A stretch of DNA of 64,000 nt from CAYUZU01 sp964448675 (GTDB taxonomy: Bacteria; Planctomycetota; Phycisphaerae; UBA1845; Fen-1342), in the NCBI GenBank assembly GCA_964448675.1, contig CAYUZU010000025.1, positions 14,486-78,485 on the forward strand, in the 5' to 3' direction. The notes beneath the pieces were generated by a model. That model was not told the origin of the DNA. It ran no database searches and saw nothing but the letters and a program-made list of their open reading frames with translations. A program made the position numbers and the translations under genes. Below, one piece after another: positions 16,928 to 25,813 of the stretch. Position 1 is the first letter of the stretch. Every line of letters starts with the position of its first letter.

Positions 16928-19900
16928 ATGCCCGTAAGTGCAGGCGCTGGAACAGCACGCGCGCGTCGCGTTGTCGGCGCGATTCAACTCGCATTGGGAC
17001 TTCTCGCGCTGGAGGGCGCCATGGGCGAAGAGCGGCACCGGCACCTCATCCCTGCTGACAAGAGCGTTTCGCAGCAGCAACTCGCCGCACTGAAGGAACG
17101 CGGTGCGCAGCGGATCTATCGCGGCGATGAGCGCTTAACGATTGGAATGCCCTGCGGCGGCATCCTCGCCGGCCAACTGTACGTGCTCGGGGACGGCACG
17201 CTCGGCTGCTGGCAGATCGACGGCAACAACTACTTCGCGGGCGTCGGGCACACGAGTTACCGGACCTACCGCCCCGATCGCCCGATCGAACAGGGCTTCG
17301 CGGTGGCGATCACGGATCGCAACGGCACGCGTTCGACCACGCCCCTCGGCGAGGAGGGGTACGACGCGATCGAGTTCGTCGGCGAATACCCGCGCGCCAT
17401 CGTCCGTTATCGGTCGAAGCAGCAGCCCGCCCCGCCCGTGACAATCGACCTCGAAGTCCTCAGTCCGTTCATCCCGCTTGACGCCCGGGCGTCGTCGCAT
17501 CCCGCGACCGTCCTCCGCTTCACCCTGCACAATCCGACCGACGGCGCACTCGATGTGTCGCTCGGCGGCTGGCTGCAGAACATGGTCTTCGCCGACCGGC
17601 GCAGCGCGCTCACCATTCGCCGCCAGAATCGCGTGGTCCGCGGCGACGGATTGACCGCGGTCATCATGGAAGCGGCTGAACGCCGGCCCGGTGCCGACGC
17701 GACGACGCCCATCACGCGCGTACTGGCGGATTTCGAGTCAGGCACGTATGACGGCTGGCGCGCCGTCGGCGAAGCGTTTGGCAAAGCGCCGGCCAAGGGC
17801 ACCCGACCCGGACAACAGCCCGTCAGCGGCTTCGTCGGCGAGAACCTCGTCAATACGTATCACGACCCGGCCGGCGACAAGCCGATCGGCATCCTCATCA
17901 GCGATCCCTTCAAGATCGACCTCCCCTACCTGCTGTTCCGCATTGGCGGCGGCGGACACGAGGGGCAGACGTGCCTCAACCTGATCGTCGACAACCGCGT
18001 CGTGCGCACCGCAACCGGGCGCAACGAAGAAGCGTTGCGCGCCCGCGGCTGGGACGTGCGCGAATTCCGCGGGCGCGAAGCGCACCTCGAAATCGTCGAC
18101 ACGCACAGCGGCGGCTGGGGGCATATCAACATCGACCACATCAAGCTGACGAACACCGTCCCGGAGGACATTCGCGAATTCGACACCGGTACGCTCGGCT
18201 ACGGGAACCTGGCGTTGAGCCTGGTCGGCGACGGGCGGGCCCGCGCACAGTGGCAGAATCTGGCGGCTTTCTTGCAAGATTTCGCGGCGGGTGTGGAGGA
18301 GCCGCGGGTCGACGCCGACGTGAGCAAGCCGCTGGTCGGCACGGTGGTCGCGGACTTTCGCCTGGGGCCGGGTGAGACGCGCGACGTGACGTTCATCGTG
18401 TCGTGGTACTTCCCGAACCTGCACACGCTGAACGGGAGAATGTATACGAACTGGTTTCGCGACAGCCGGGATGTGGCGGTGCAACTGGCGGCGCAGCTTG
18501 ACGAGCTGCACCGCCAAACGGTGCTGTTCTGCGACACGTACTATCGCGAGACCACGCTGCCGTGGTGGCTGAACAGCCGCCTGATGATGCCGACGGCGAA
18601 TCTGGCGACGGGGACCGCGCAGTGGTGGAAGAACGGGCGCTTCTGGGCCTGGGAGGGCGTGTGCTGTTGCCACGGCACGTGCACGCATGTGTGGAACTAT
18701 GCGCAGGGCCACGCGTGGCTCTTCCCCGAGTTGGCGCGGTCGGCCCGCACGATGCAGGACCTGGGGGCGGGTTTTCATCGGACATCGGGCCTGGTGGGAT
18801 TCCGCTCGGACGACAACTTCGCCGCCGACGGGCAGGCGGGGACCATCCTGAAGTGCTACCGCGAGCACCTGACATCGCCCGACGGCGCGTTTCTGCGCAA
18901 GCACTGGCCGCTGATCAGGATTGCGCTCGACTACCTGATTTCGCACGATGCCGACAACAACGGCATCATCGAGAACGAGAAGCAGCACAACACGTATGAC
19001 ATCAACTTCGTCGGGCCGAACACGTTCGTCGGGGCGTTGTACCTGGCGGCGCTGCGGGCCGGCGCGGAGATGGCCGCGGACATGAACGATGAAGCGGCGG
19101 CGGCGCGCTACCGGCGGCTGTTCGAGGCGGGGCGGGCGTGGACGAGCAAACACCTGTACAACGGGGAGTACTACGAACAGCAGGTGCCGCCGGGCGACAC
19201 GCGTGCGTTTCAGTATGGCCGCGGCTGCCTGAGCGACCAGGTGTTCGGGCAGAACTGGGCACACACGCTCGATCTGGGCTATGTGCTGCCGCGGGACGAG
19301 GTGCGCAGCGCGCTGCGGTCGGTGTTCCGCTACAACTGGGCCCCGGACGTCGGCCCGCACAACGGGGCGTTTCCGCCGGAACGCTGGTTCGCGCGCCCCG
19401 GCGACCCGGGCCTGTTCCTGTGCACGTGGCCGCGTGGTGGGCGACCGGCGGAGCCGGTGCGTTATCGCGACGAGGTGTGGAGCGGGATCGAGTACCAGGT
19501 GGCGGCGGGACTGGCCTGGGAGGGCTACGTCGACGAGGCATTGCTTGTCGTGCACGGGATCGAGCAGCGCTATCACGGCGGAAATCACAATCCTTACAAC
19601 GAGGTCGAGTGCGGCGACCACTATGCCCGGGCGCTGGCGTCGTGGGGGGTGCTGCACGCGTTGGCGGGGTTCAAGCTGGACGGGCCGGCGGGCCGCGTGA
19701 CGATCGCGCCACAGTTACGGCCGGATGATTTCGCGTGCTTCTTCTGTGCGGGGACGGGCTGGGGCACCCTGCGGCAGCAACGCGCGGACGGCGCGCAGAC
19801 CAACACGGTTGAGGTGGTCTGGGGAACGCTGTCGGTCGGCACGTGTGTGGTCGCGCTGCCGGACGGGGTCGTGCCGAAGTGGGTCACTGCGAGCGTCATG

Positions 19901-20029
19901 GAGCCAGACAACCGCGGGCGGGATGTTCGTGCCGACCACACGGTCGAGGATGGGCTGTTCGTGGTGGCGTTGGGGTCGAAGGTTGAATTGAAGGCCGGGC
20001 AGACCCTGCGGGTGAAGGTGGGCTGGTGA
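16928..20029 (+). CDS. GH116-family glycoside hydrolase with an inserted carbohydrate-binding-like domain
   Basis: 1,033 residues; AAGGAG sits eight bases before the ATG and the first 30 residues form a signal peptide. An N-terminal GH116 domain begins at IGMPCGGILAGQLYVLGDGT (compare the family's G-x-P-x-GGIG-x-G). The catalytic alpha-barrel is C-terminal. By comparison with human GBA2 the nucleophile is Glu682 (in GIIENEKQHNTYD) and the acid/base Asp770 (in CLSDQVFGQNW); both are present. Known members cleave beta-glucosides, beta-xylosides or glucosylceramide; the substrate here is unknown. Residues about 264-410 (ADFESGTYDGW to HINIDHIKL) are an inserted beta-sandwich like the module seen beside GH32 levanases (CBM66-like), splitting the N-terminal domain. 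Confidence 0.88.
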   Translation: MPVSAGAGTARARRVVGAIQLALGLLALEGAMGEERHRHLIPADKSVSQQQLAALKERGAQRIYRGDERLTIGMPCGGILAGQLYVLGDGTLGCWQIDGNNYFAGVGHTSYRTYRPDRPIEQGFAVAITDRNGTRSTTPLGEEGYDAIEFVGEYPRAIVRYRSKQQPAPPVTIDLEVLSPFIPLDARASSHPATVLRFTLHNPTDGALDVSLGGWLQNMVFADRRSALTIRRQNRVVRGDGLTAVIMEAAERRPGADATTPITRVLADFESGTYDGWRAVGEAFGKAPAKGTRPGQQPVSGFVGENLVNTYHDPAGDKPIGILISDPFKIDLPYLLFRIGGGGHEGQTCLNLIVDNRVVRTATGRNEEALRARGWDVREFRGREAHLEIVDTHSGGWGHINIDHIKLTNTVPEDIREFDTGTLGYGNLALSLVGDGRARAQWQNLAAFLQDFAAGVEEPRVDADVSKPLVGTVVADFRLGPGETRDVTFIVSWYFPNLHTLNGRMYTNWFRDSRDVAVQLAAQLDELHRQTVLFCDTYYRETTLPWWLNSRLMMPTANLATGTAQWWKNGRFWAWEGVCCCHGTCTHVWNYAQGHAWLFPELARSARTMQDLGAGFHRTSGLVGFRSDDNFAADGQAGTILKCYREHLTSPDGAFLRKHWPLIRIALDYLISHDADNNGIIENEKQHNTYDINFVGPNTFVGALYLAALRAGAEMAADMNDEAAAARYRRLFEAGRAWTSKHLYNGEYYEQQVPPGDTRAFQYGRGCLSDQVFGQNWAHTLDLGYVLPRDEVRSALRSVFRYNWAPDVGPHNGAFPPERWFARPGDPGLFLCTWPRGGRPAEPVRYRDEVWSGIEYQVAAGLAWEGYVDEALLVVHGIEQRYHGGNHNPYNEVECGDHYARALASWGVLHALAGFKLDGPAGRVTIAPQLRPDDFACFFCAGTGWGTLRQQRADGAQTNTVEVVWGTLSVGTCVVALPDGVVPKWVTASVMEPDNRGRDVRADHTVEDGLFVVALGSKVELKAGQTLRVKVGW

Positions 20030-20135
20030 GCACGGGCGGGTGAAGGGCAGACCGCGCGGTCCGCAGGGCCGGAGCGCAAGGCACGGCGCACGGCGCCCTG
20101 GCTCACGACCCGGACACTACGTCATGGCGTGCGGG

Positions 20136-21986
20136 TCACGCGTGGATCAGAAGCGTGCTTTCGGCGGGGAGGTTGTCGGCGACACCCGCGATGACGTCGC
20201 CGCGGAGGGCCCGCAATACGCCCGCGCGGCGCGAGACACCCAGCATCACCACGTCCACCGCATAGGTCGCCGCGAAATCGAGGATCACGTCGGAGGCGTC
20301 ACGGCTGACGCAGTAGATCGGCTGCATCGGGACGGCGTACTCGCGGGCCATGTTCTCGGCGTTGCGGAAGAGGGCCGACGCCTCCTGGTCTTCCTCGGGC
20401 CGCATCGGGTGGGCCTGCCCCGGATACAGGACGGCGATGTCACGCACGTAGAGCACGAACAGGTTCGCATCGCGGCGGCGCGCCTCGTCGAATGCGAACC
20501 GCAGCAGCTTCAGGTTCCCGCGGCTGGCCACCAGAAGCCGCCCCTTGTCGGGATCGAACGGCAACAGCTCGCCGGTGGGCACCGGCGCCCCTTCCGGCAC
20601 GGCGGTGGGGGCGGCTTCGGCCGGCGCAGGCACGGCCACCGGCACGCGGCGCGCGATGAAGCGCAGCGTCAGCCCGCCGGTGAGCATGGCGACGATGAAG
20701 ATCAGCGCCGGCGTATTCGTGAAGGGGATCGTGATCCAGATCGCCAGCAGCAGCAGGCCGATCAGCACCATTCCGCCGCGCTCGACAATGCGGATGGCGA
20801 GTTTCTTGTTGACGACACACGAACCGAGGTTGATGACGATCGCGCCGACCACGCCGATCGCATACATCTTGGCGAGCGTCTCGAGCGTTCCCTTGCCGAG
20901 ATTGGCAGCGACAAGTGTGACGATGGTCGCCAGCACACATGCCACGATCAACCCGTACACCGGCACGCCGTATTCGTTAATCCGCGAAAACACGCCGGGC
21001 AATTCGCGGTCGCGGCTCATCGCGTACTGGATGCTGATCATGGCGATGATGGCCGTGTTGGTCGCCGAAAGCAGCAGCAGACCGAAGATGATCGAGGCGA
21101 CCGTCGCGAAGACGGGATGGACGTACTGGCGGGCGACAACCTCGAGCACATGCTCCTTGATGGCCTCGTTGCGATGGACCTGCTCGGAGGTCAGGCTGGC
21201 GGCGTCCTGATCGGCGATCACGCCGGCCTGCTGCACCGCGGGCAGGCTGCAAGCGATCACGATCAGGACGAGGTTGAGCACGACGACTTCGCCGATCACC
21301 GGCCAGATCGACTTCTTCGCGGTGCGGCCCACGGGCTGCACCATGATGCCGGTCATGTTGGCGATGGACTCGACGCCGGACAGCGCGAGCACGACATAGA
21401 CCAGGTTGAGCCACATCCGCGACGGCGAGACGTCCGCCGGCCGCTGCTCCTGAAACGCGCGCCAGCCCTCCGGCAGGTGCTGGATGGTGAACGCGGCGAG
21501 CAGGAAGCTGACAATGATGGCGGCCACGGCGACCAGCAACGCGAACGTCCCGGCGCGGCGCGGCCCGACCCAGTTGAGCGTGCCCAGGGCGGCGATGGCG
21601 ATGACCGTGAACCACGGCGCCAGTTCGCGCGCCATGCCCAGCGGAATGCCGATGTAGATCACCGCTTCGTACGTCGAGATGGCGGCGGTCACCACGTAGT
21701 TGGCGATCAGCAGGATCGCGCCGACCGCCCCCAGCGTGGGATGCAGCATGCGACCGGAGGAATAGACCCCCCCACCGTCGGGCTGCACCCGACAGATCAC
21801 CGTATAGGCCCAGCCCACCGCGACCACGAGCGTGCAGATGGCCGCGACGTAGATCGGCGCCGCCAGCCCGGCGTAGAACAAGGCCAGTCCCAGGACATAG
21901 AACCGGCTGGTGCCCAGGTCGCCGAAAAACATCGGCCCGGCAAGGTACCAGCGGAGGTCACGGGGACGGTCGTGTCGGACGAGCAT
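20136..21986 (-). CDS. Amino-acid permease (APC superfamily) fused to a universal-stress-protein domain
   Basis: About 616 residues from the ATG at 21986; the longer frame to 22268 reads through the divergent intergenic region. Around twelve membrane segments cover residues 15-450, beginning with an APC-like FGDLGTSRFYVLGLALFYAG and including the conserved LSGVESIANMTGIM helix. After a Pro/Ala-rich linker (AVPAPAEAAPTAVPEG), residues about 480-616 form a UspA-like domain (GRLLVASRGNLKLLRFAFDE, ADVVMLGVSRRAGVLRALRG-type C-terminal part). APC carriers usually import amino acids by proton symport. Cytosolic Usp domains in such fusions are thought to sense nucleotides or stress; the substrate is unknown. 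Confidence 0.88.
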   Translation of the reverse strand: MLVRHDRPRDLRWYLAGPMFFGDLGTSRFYVLGLALFYAGLAAPIYVAAICTLVVAVGWAYTVICRVQPDGGGVYSSGRMLHPTLGAVGAILLIANYVVTAAISTYEAVIYIGIPLGMARELAPWFTVIAIAALGTLNWVGPRRAGTFALLVAVAAIIVSFLLAAFTIQHLPEGWRAFQEQRPADVSPSRMWLNLVYVVLALSGVESIANMTGIMVQPVGRTAKKSIWPVIGEVVVLNLVLIVIACSLPAVQQAGVIADQDAASLTSEQVHRNEAIKEHVLEVVARQYVHPVFATVASIIFGLLLLSATNTAIIAMISIQYAMSRDRELPGVFSRINEYGVPVYGLIVACVLATIVTLVAANLGKGTLETLAKMYAIGVVGAIVINLGSCVVNKKLAIRIVERGGMVLIGLLLLAIWITIPFTNTPALIFIVAMLTGGLTLRFIARRVPVAVPAPAEAAPTAVPEGAPVPTGELLPFDPDKGRLLVASRGNLKLLRFAFDEARRRDANLFVLYVRDIAVLYPGQAHPMRPEEDQEASALFRNAENMAREYAVPMQPIYCVSRDASDVILDFAATYAVDVVMLGVSRRAGVLRALRGDVIAGVADNLPAESTLLIHA

Positions 21987-22220
21987 GTGTCTGCGTTCAC
22001 ATGTGCCGCGGAAGCCGTCACCCGCGCCGGTGACGGGAAACGGGCATGATAGGCCTGCCGCGGGCGGGGATTCAAGCGTGGCCGCGAAAACGCGAGTATA
22101 TCGGCCGATAACCGGGCGGTTCGCCGGTCGACCATTGAGCGCGGCGCGGTTTGCGTCTTTAATGCACGCTCGTGGTTTGGGACTGGCGCCGTCGGGCCTG
22201 TAACGAGGAGAACCAGCGCC

Positions 22221-23420
22221 ATGAAGATCCTGGTGGCCTGCGAAATGCCGCCCGATACCATCGCGCAACTGCGCAGCCTGGCGTCGGCCGTCACGTACGA
22301 GCCGGACGCCAGCGGGTCGGCGTTACGCGACCTGGTCGAGGACGTGAGCATCCTCGTGGTAAACAGCGTACGCGTATCGCCCGAGACGATTTCGCGCGCC
22401 CGGAAGCTGCAGATGATCGTCCGCGCGGGCCCCGGGCCGGGCGAGATCGCAATCGAGGAAGCTTCGACCCAGGGCATCTTCGTCTGCGACTGCCCGGATC
22501 AGCACGCGACCGCGGTGGCGGAACTGGCGTTCGGGCTGATGCTCGCGCTGGACCGCCGCATCGTCGACAACACGATCGCGCTGCGCGAAGGGCGCTGGAT
22601 CCGGTCGGAGATGACCAGCTCGCAGGGGCTGGCGGGCCGAACGCTGGGGATCCTGGGGTACGGGCCGGTGGGCCGGCTGGTGGCGGCGCGGGCGCGGGCA
22701 TTCGGCCTGCGCGTGCTGGCATGGTCGCCGACGCTCACGCCGGGCGGCCACGCAGAGCCGGACGTCGAGTTCTGCAACTGGCCGCGGGAGCTGGCCCGCA
22801 ACAGCGATTTCGTGACCGTGCATGCAGTGAGCGGGACAGAGCAGGAGACGCTGGTCGACGAGGAGTTCCTGCAGAGCATGCGGCCGGGGGCCTGCCTGGT
22901 GCATGTAGGGCACCCGGGCGTCGCGGACGAGGCCGCCTTGGCCGAGGCGATCAGGTCGCAGCAGATTCGCGTGGCGGTGGACCTGTTCGCCGGGGCGCCG
23001 GCGGGCGATCAGACACGCGTCCGCTGCAAGATCTGCGAGATCGAGGGGGTGATTGCGACGCAGCATATCGGGCCACTCACGCAGCAGGCGCACCGGGCGA
23101 TCGCCGACGAGGTCGTGCGGGTCGTTCGGGCGTTCGCCGTCACCGGTGAGGCCGTCAACTGCCTGAATCTGGCGGAGCACAGTCCCGCGACCTGGCAGTT
23201 GGTGCTGCGGGTGCGGGACCAGGTGGGCGTGATGGCCTCGGTGCTGGAAGCGGTGCGGGCGGATGGTATCAACGCCGAAGAGATCAGCAGCCGGGTATTC
23301 ACCGGGGCCAAGGCCGCGTGGTGCACGATCGCGCTGGACGAGCGCCCGAGCACGGAGGCGCTGGAGGCAATCCGGGCGTTGCCCGACGTGCTGCACCTGG
23401 AACTGCGGGCGGTGGTCTGA
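22221..23420 (+). CDS. D-2-hydroxyacid dehydrogenase (SerA-like) homologue lacking two catalytic residues
   Basis: 399 residues with GAGGAG ten bases upstream. The fold is that of phosphoglycerate dehydrogenase: substrate-binding half, Rossmann nucleotide site (LGILGYGPVGRLVAARARAFG, GxGxxG intact), then a C-terminal ACT-like regulatory domain (LRVRDQVGVMASVLEAVRADG). E. coli SerA uses Arg240, Glu269 and His292. Here the Arg position is His231 (VHVGHPGVADEAAL instead of INxARGxxVDxxAL) and the Glu position is Ala259 (DLFAGAP instead of DVFxxEP), while His282 (TQHIGPLT) is kept. It is unlikely to have normal dehydrogenase activity as a SerA; it may bind NAD and a ligand as a sensor or have an altered reaction. 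Do not assume serine synthesis. Confidence 0.8.
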   Translation: MKILVACEMPPDTIAQLRSLASAVTYEPDASGSALRDLVEDVSILVVNSVRVSPETISRARKLQMIVRAGPGPGEIAIEEASTQGIFVCDCPDQHATAVAELAFGLMLALDRRIVDNTIALREGRWIRSEMTSSQGLAGRTLGILGYGPVGRLVAARARAFGLRVLAWSPTLTPGGHAEPDVEFCNWPRELARNSDFVTVHAVSGTEQETLVDEEFLQSMRPGACLVHVGHPGVADEAALAEAIRSQQIRVAVDLFAGAPAGDQTRVRCKICEIEGVIATQHIGPLTQQAHRAIADEVVRVVRAFAVTGEAVNCLNLAEHSPATWQLVLRVRDQVGVMASVLEAVRADGINAEEISSRVFTGAKAAWCTIALDERPSTEALEAIRALPDVLHLELRAVV

Positions 23421-23499
23421 TAGGCTGGCGGATCTTCGAAAAAGCCGGCCGCCGGCACAACCGTAGGCGGCCGAGCGTGTATAAGTGCAGGGACAGGTC

Positions 23500-24663
23500 A
23501 TGATCGGAGTATGCGTGGACAAGACCAGGCGGTTGCTCATCGTGATGTGCGGGTGGCTGGCGGCCGGTGCGGCCTGGGGCGGACCACAAGCGAGCGAACA
23601 GGGGCCGGGACCGGTTGCGGAACAAGAGCCCCTGCGGGCCGAGGTACGCGCCCTCTCGCCGCGCTACGATCAGATCGGCCCCATCTGGATGCGGTTCACG
23701 CTGATCAATGCTTCCGATAAAACCGTGATGATCGAGTTGGACGAGCCGGCCGAGGCGCTGGGCGTCGGGCTGCCGGCCCAACTGATCTTCGGCGACGAGG
23801 ACCTGCCGGCGCTACGGGTGACCTGTGATGACGAGGCTCCGCTGCAGGTCATTCCGCCGGAGGCGGCGGACACGGACGAGCAGTCCGAGCGTGGCCGCCG
23901 CAACCGCCGGCTGCGGCTGGCGCCGCACGCGGTGCTGGGGGCGGATATCGACTTGCGGACGCACCATCAGCCCACGCGGTATGCCGGGACGTATCGCATC
24001 GCGTGGTCGCCGCTGGCGGGTCGGCTCGGGCCGGCGGTGGCGACGTTTCGGGTCGAGGCGCGGCAGCAGGCGATCTTCGTCACCGACTACGGCAAGATGA
24101 CGTTTGACCTGATGTACGACACGGCGCCGCTGAACGTGGCGCGTTTTCTGCAGTTGGCGCGCGGCGGCTTCTACGACCGCACGACGTTTCATCGGGTGAT
24201 TCCCGGCTTCATCATCCAAGGTGGCCGCCCGGAAGGTACCAAGGCGGACATTCACCCGGACGGCGAGACGGTGCCGGCCGAGTTCAGCGCAGACATTCCG
24301 ATGCAGCGGGGGACGCTGGCGATGGCGCGCAAGTACAACGATCCGCACTCGGCCAGTTGCCAGTTCTTCATCGTGCTGGACCGCGCGCCGAACCTCGACG
24401 GCGAGTACACGGTCATCGGGCAGGCGGACGACGAAGAGAGCATGCGGACACTGGGCAAGCTGGCCGCCGTGCCGACGGGCAAGCAGGACCGGCCGGTGGA
24501 TCCGCTGCGTGTCAACTCGGTGAACCTGGTGCCGGTGGACCAGCCGCGCGTGCAGAGTCTCAAGCTCTACAGTGACGAGGCGGAGCCGGTTCAGAAGACT
24601 GACGGGGGGAAGGCCGCAACCAAGCGCAAGGACAAGCCGGCGCGCCAGCGCGATTCGCAGTAG
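23500..24663 (+). CDS. Secreted or periplasmic cyclophilin-type peptidyl-prolyl isomerase
   Basis: About 387 residues; the ATG at 23500 follows an AGGGA-type site and a GTG at 23485 is the alternative. A signal-like N terminus (TRRLLIVMCGWLAAGAAWGG) is followed by a domain of about 170 residues that I cannot name (GAAADTDEQSE-type acidic loop inside), then the cyclophilin domain at about residues 195-355. It has the hallmark FHRVIPGFIIQGG and SASCQFFI-LDRAPNLDG motifs, matching the proline-isomerase active-site region. It would catalyse prolyl cis-trans isomerisation to help fold exported proteins. The C-terminal tail is basic and low complexity (KRKDKPARQRD). Confidence 0.88.
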   Translation: MIGVCVDKTRRLLIVMCGWLAAGAAWGGPQASEQGPGPVAEQEPLRAEVRALSPRYDQIGPIWMRFTLINASDKTVMIELDEPAEALGVGLPAQLIFGDEDLPALRVTCDDEAPLQVIPPEAADTDEQSERGRRNRRLRLAPHAVLGADIDLRTHHQPTRYAGTYRIAWSPLAGRLGPAVATFRVEARQQAIFVTDYGKMTFDLMYDTAPLNVARFLQLARGGFYDRTTFHRVIPGFIIQGGRPEGTKADIHPDGETVPAEFSADIPMQRGTLAMARKYNDPHSASCQFFIVLDRAPNLDGEYTVIGQADDEESMRTLGKLAAVPTGKQDRPVDPLRVNSVNLVPVDQPRVQSLKLYSDEAEPVQKTDGGKAATKRKDKPARQRDSQ

Positions 24664-24752
24664 CGTCATGGGCCGGTGCGCCGCGGGCCGCGACGCCCTG
24701 ATTCAACTGCCGAGCGGCACACGCGGCCGAAACGCCGTGCGCGGCGGGCGTG

Positions 24753-25196
24753 CTATCGGGCGCCGTAGAGGTACTCGTTGAGGTACTTGATGGTCTGGTC
24801 CTGCTCGATCTCGTTGGCCTCGTAGAGGTCGCCGATGGAGACCATGCCGACGAGCTGATCGTCCTTGACCACGGGGAGATGGCGCAGGCGCCTGGCGCGC
24901 ATGACGGCGCGGCACTCGTCGCGCGAGGTCTCGGGGGTGCAGACGGCAACGGGGGAGGACATGACCGTGCCCACCTTGACGTCGGCGGGGTTCTTCTCTT
25001 CGGCCACAACGCGGCAGAGGATGTCGCGCTCGGTGAAGATGCCCACGACCTTTTCGCCGCGCGTGACGACCAGGGCGCCGATGCGGTGGTCGTTCATCTG
25101 GCGGGCGGCGACGAGCACGCTGCAATCTTCGGCGATGCTGATCACGCGCTTCGACTTGTCGGCGAGAATGTTCTGCACGGAAGGAAGCGTGGCCAT
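24753..25196 (-). CDS. Tandem-CBS-domain protein
   Basis: 147 residues; the ATG at 25196 has GAGAGGAC upstream. Two CBS domains fill the protein: the first at about residues 8-65 (SVLVAARQMNDHRIGALVV and VVGIFTERDIL) and the second at about 75-135 (MSSPVAVCTPETSRDECRAV and RRLRHLPVVKDDQLVGMVS). CBS pairs bind adenosyl ligands such as AMP, ATP or SAM and work as energy or metabolite sensors. It is a stand-alone unit in the same orientation as the cell-shape gene mreD, with about 115 bases between the two. Confidence 0.92.
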   Translation of the reverse strand: MATLPSVQNILADKSKRVISIAEDCSVLVAARQMNDHRIGALVVTRGEKVVGIFTERDILCRVVAEEKNPADVKVGTVMSSPVAVCTPETSRDECRAVMRARRLRHLPVVKDDQLVGMVSIGDLYEANEIEQDQTIKYLNEYLYGAR

Positions 25197-25312
25197 GACA
25201 TGTCCTCTCTTCTCAAGCGACCCTGCGGGCGTCCACACCCCGCACCTTCGGCTGCCAGATTGTATACCGGCCATTGCGCCGCGACAGGCGCCGGCCGGCG
25301 ACGAGCGGCTGC

Positions 25313-25813
25313 TCACCAGCGATTGGCGGCGCGGCGGCGGCGCGCGGGCCGTCCGAAAACCGCGGGCAGCCCGAGCACCAGCGCGGCCAGCAGCGACGCG
25401 ATCACGGCGGTCAAGGCGGCGCGGCCGAGCATCTGGCTCCAGGTCAGGCCGGCATTCTGCAGGAAACGGAAGTGCAGTTGCAGCAGGAATTGCGCGGGAA
25501 AGGCGACGATGAACGCGACCAGCCAGCGCACCCACCAGAGGTTCTGGTTGACGACTTCGCGGACGTAGGTCAGTGCCAGCACGACCAGGCCGAGCGTGAA
25601 CGCGTGCAAGCCCATCGGTGATTCGCTGCCGAGGTCCTGGGCAAACCCGGTGAACCAACCCGCCAGGCGCGCCTCGGTCGCGGGCATCGCCAGGCCGCAC
25701 ACCAGCGCCAGCACGAGCAGGGCGTCGACCGCGTCGAGCCCGACGAGTGGCAGGACCGCGACTTGCAGCAGGTAGGTGAGGATCAGCGCGATGACGAACG
25801 GGGCCCAGGTCAT
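25313..25813 (-). CDS. mreD: Rod-shape-determining protein MreD
   Basis: 166 residues, ATG at 25813; its first bases overlap the stop of the upstream lipoprotein gene (ATGA), so the two are translationally coupled. Five to six hydrophobic helices are visible, with the MreD-type motif WFTGFAQDLGSESPMGLHAF (family: G-x-x-D-x-x-S-x-x-PLG-H). MreD is the small integral-membrane partner of MreC in the elongasome that positions peptidoglycan synthesis. Unusually, mreB and mreC are not beside it: upstream lie a lipoprotein and the giant secretin. The basic tail (RPARRRRAANRW) is cytoplasmic by charge. Confidence 0.82.
   Translation of the reverse strand: MTWAPFVIALILTYLLQVAVLPLVGLDAVDALLVLALVCGLAMPATEARLAGWFTGFAQDLGSESPMGLHAFTLGLVVLALTYVREVVNQNLWWVRWLVAFIVAFPAQFLLQLHFRFLQNAGLTWSQMLGRAALTAVIASLLAALVLGLPAVFGRPARRRRAANRW

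Noticed and set aside
22221..23420. Calling this gene serA (phosphoglycerate dehydrogenase)
   Set aside because: Two of the three catalytic residues are replaced, so the enzyme name and the serine pathway role cannot be supported from the sequence.
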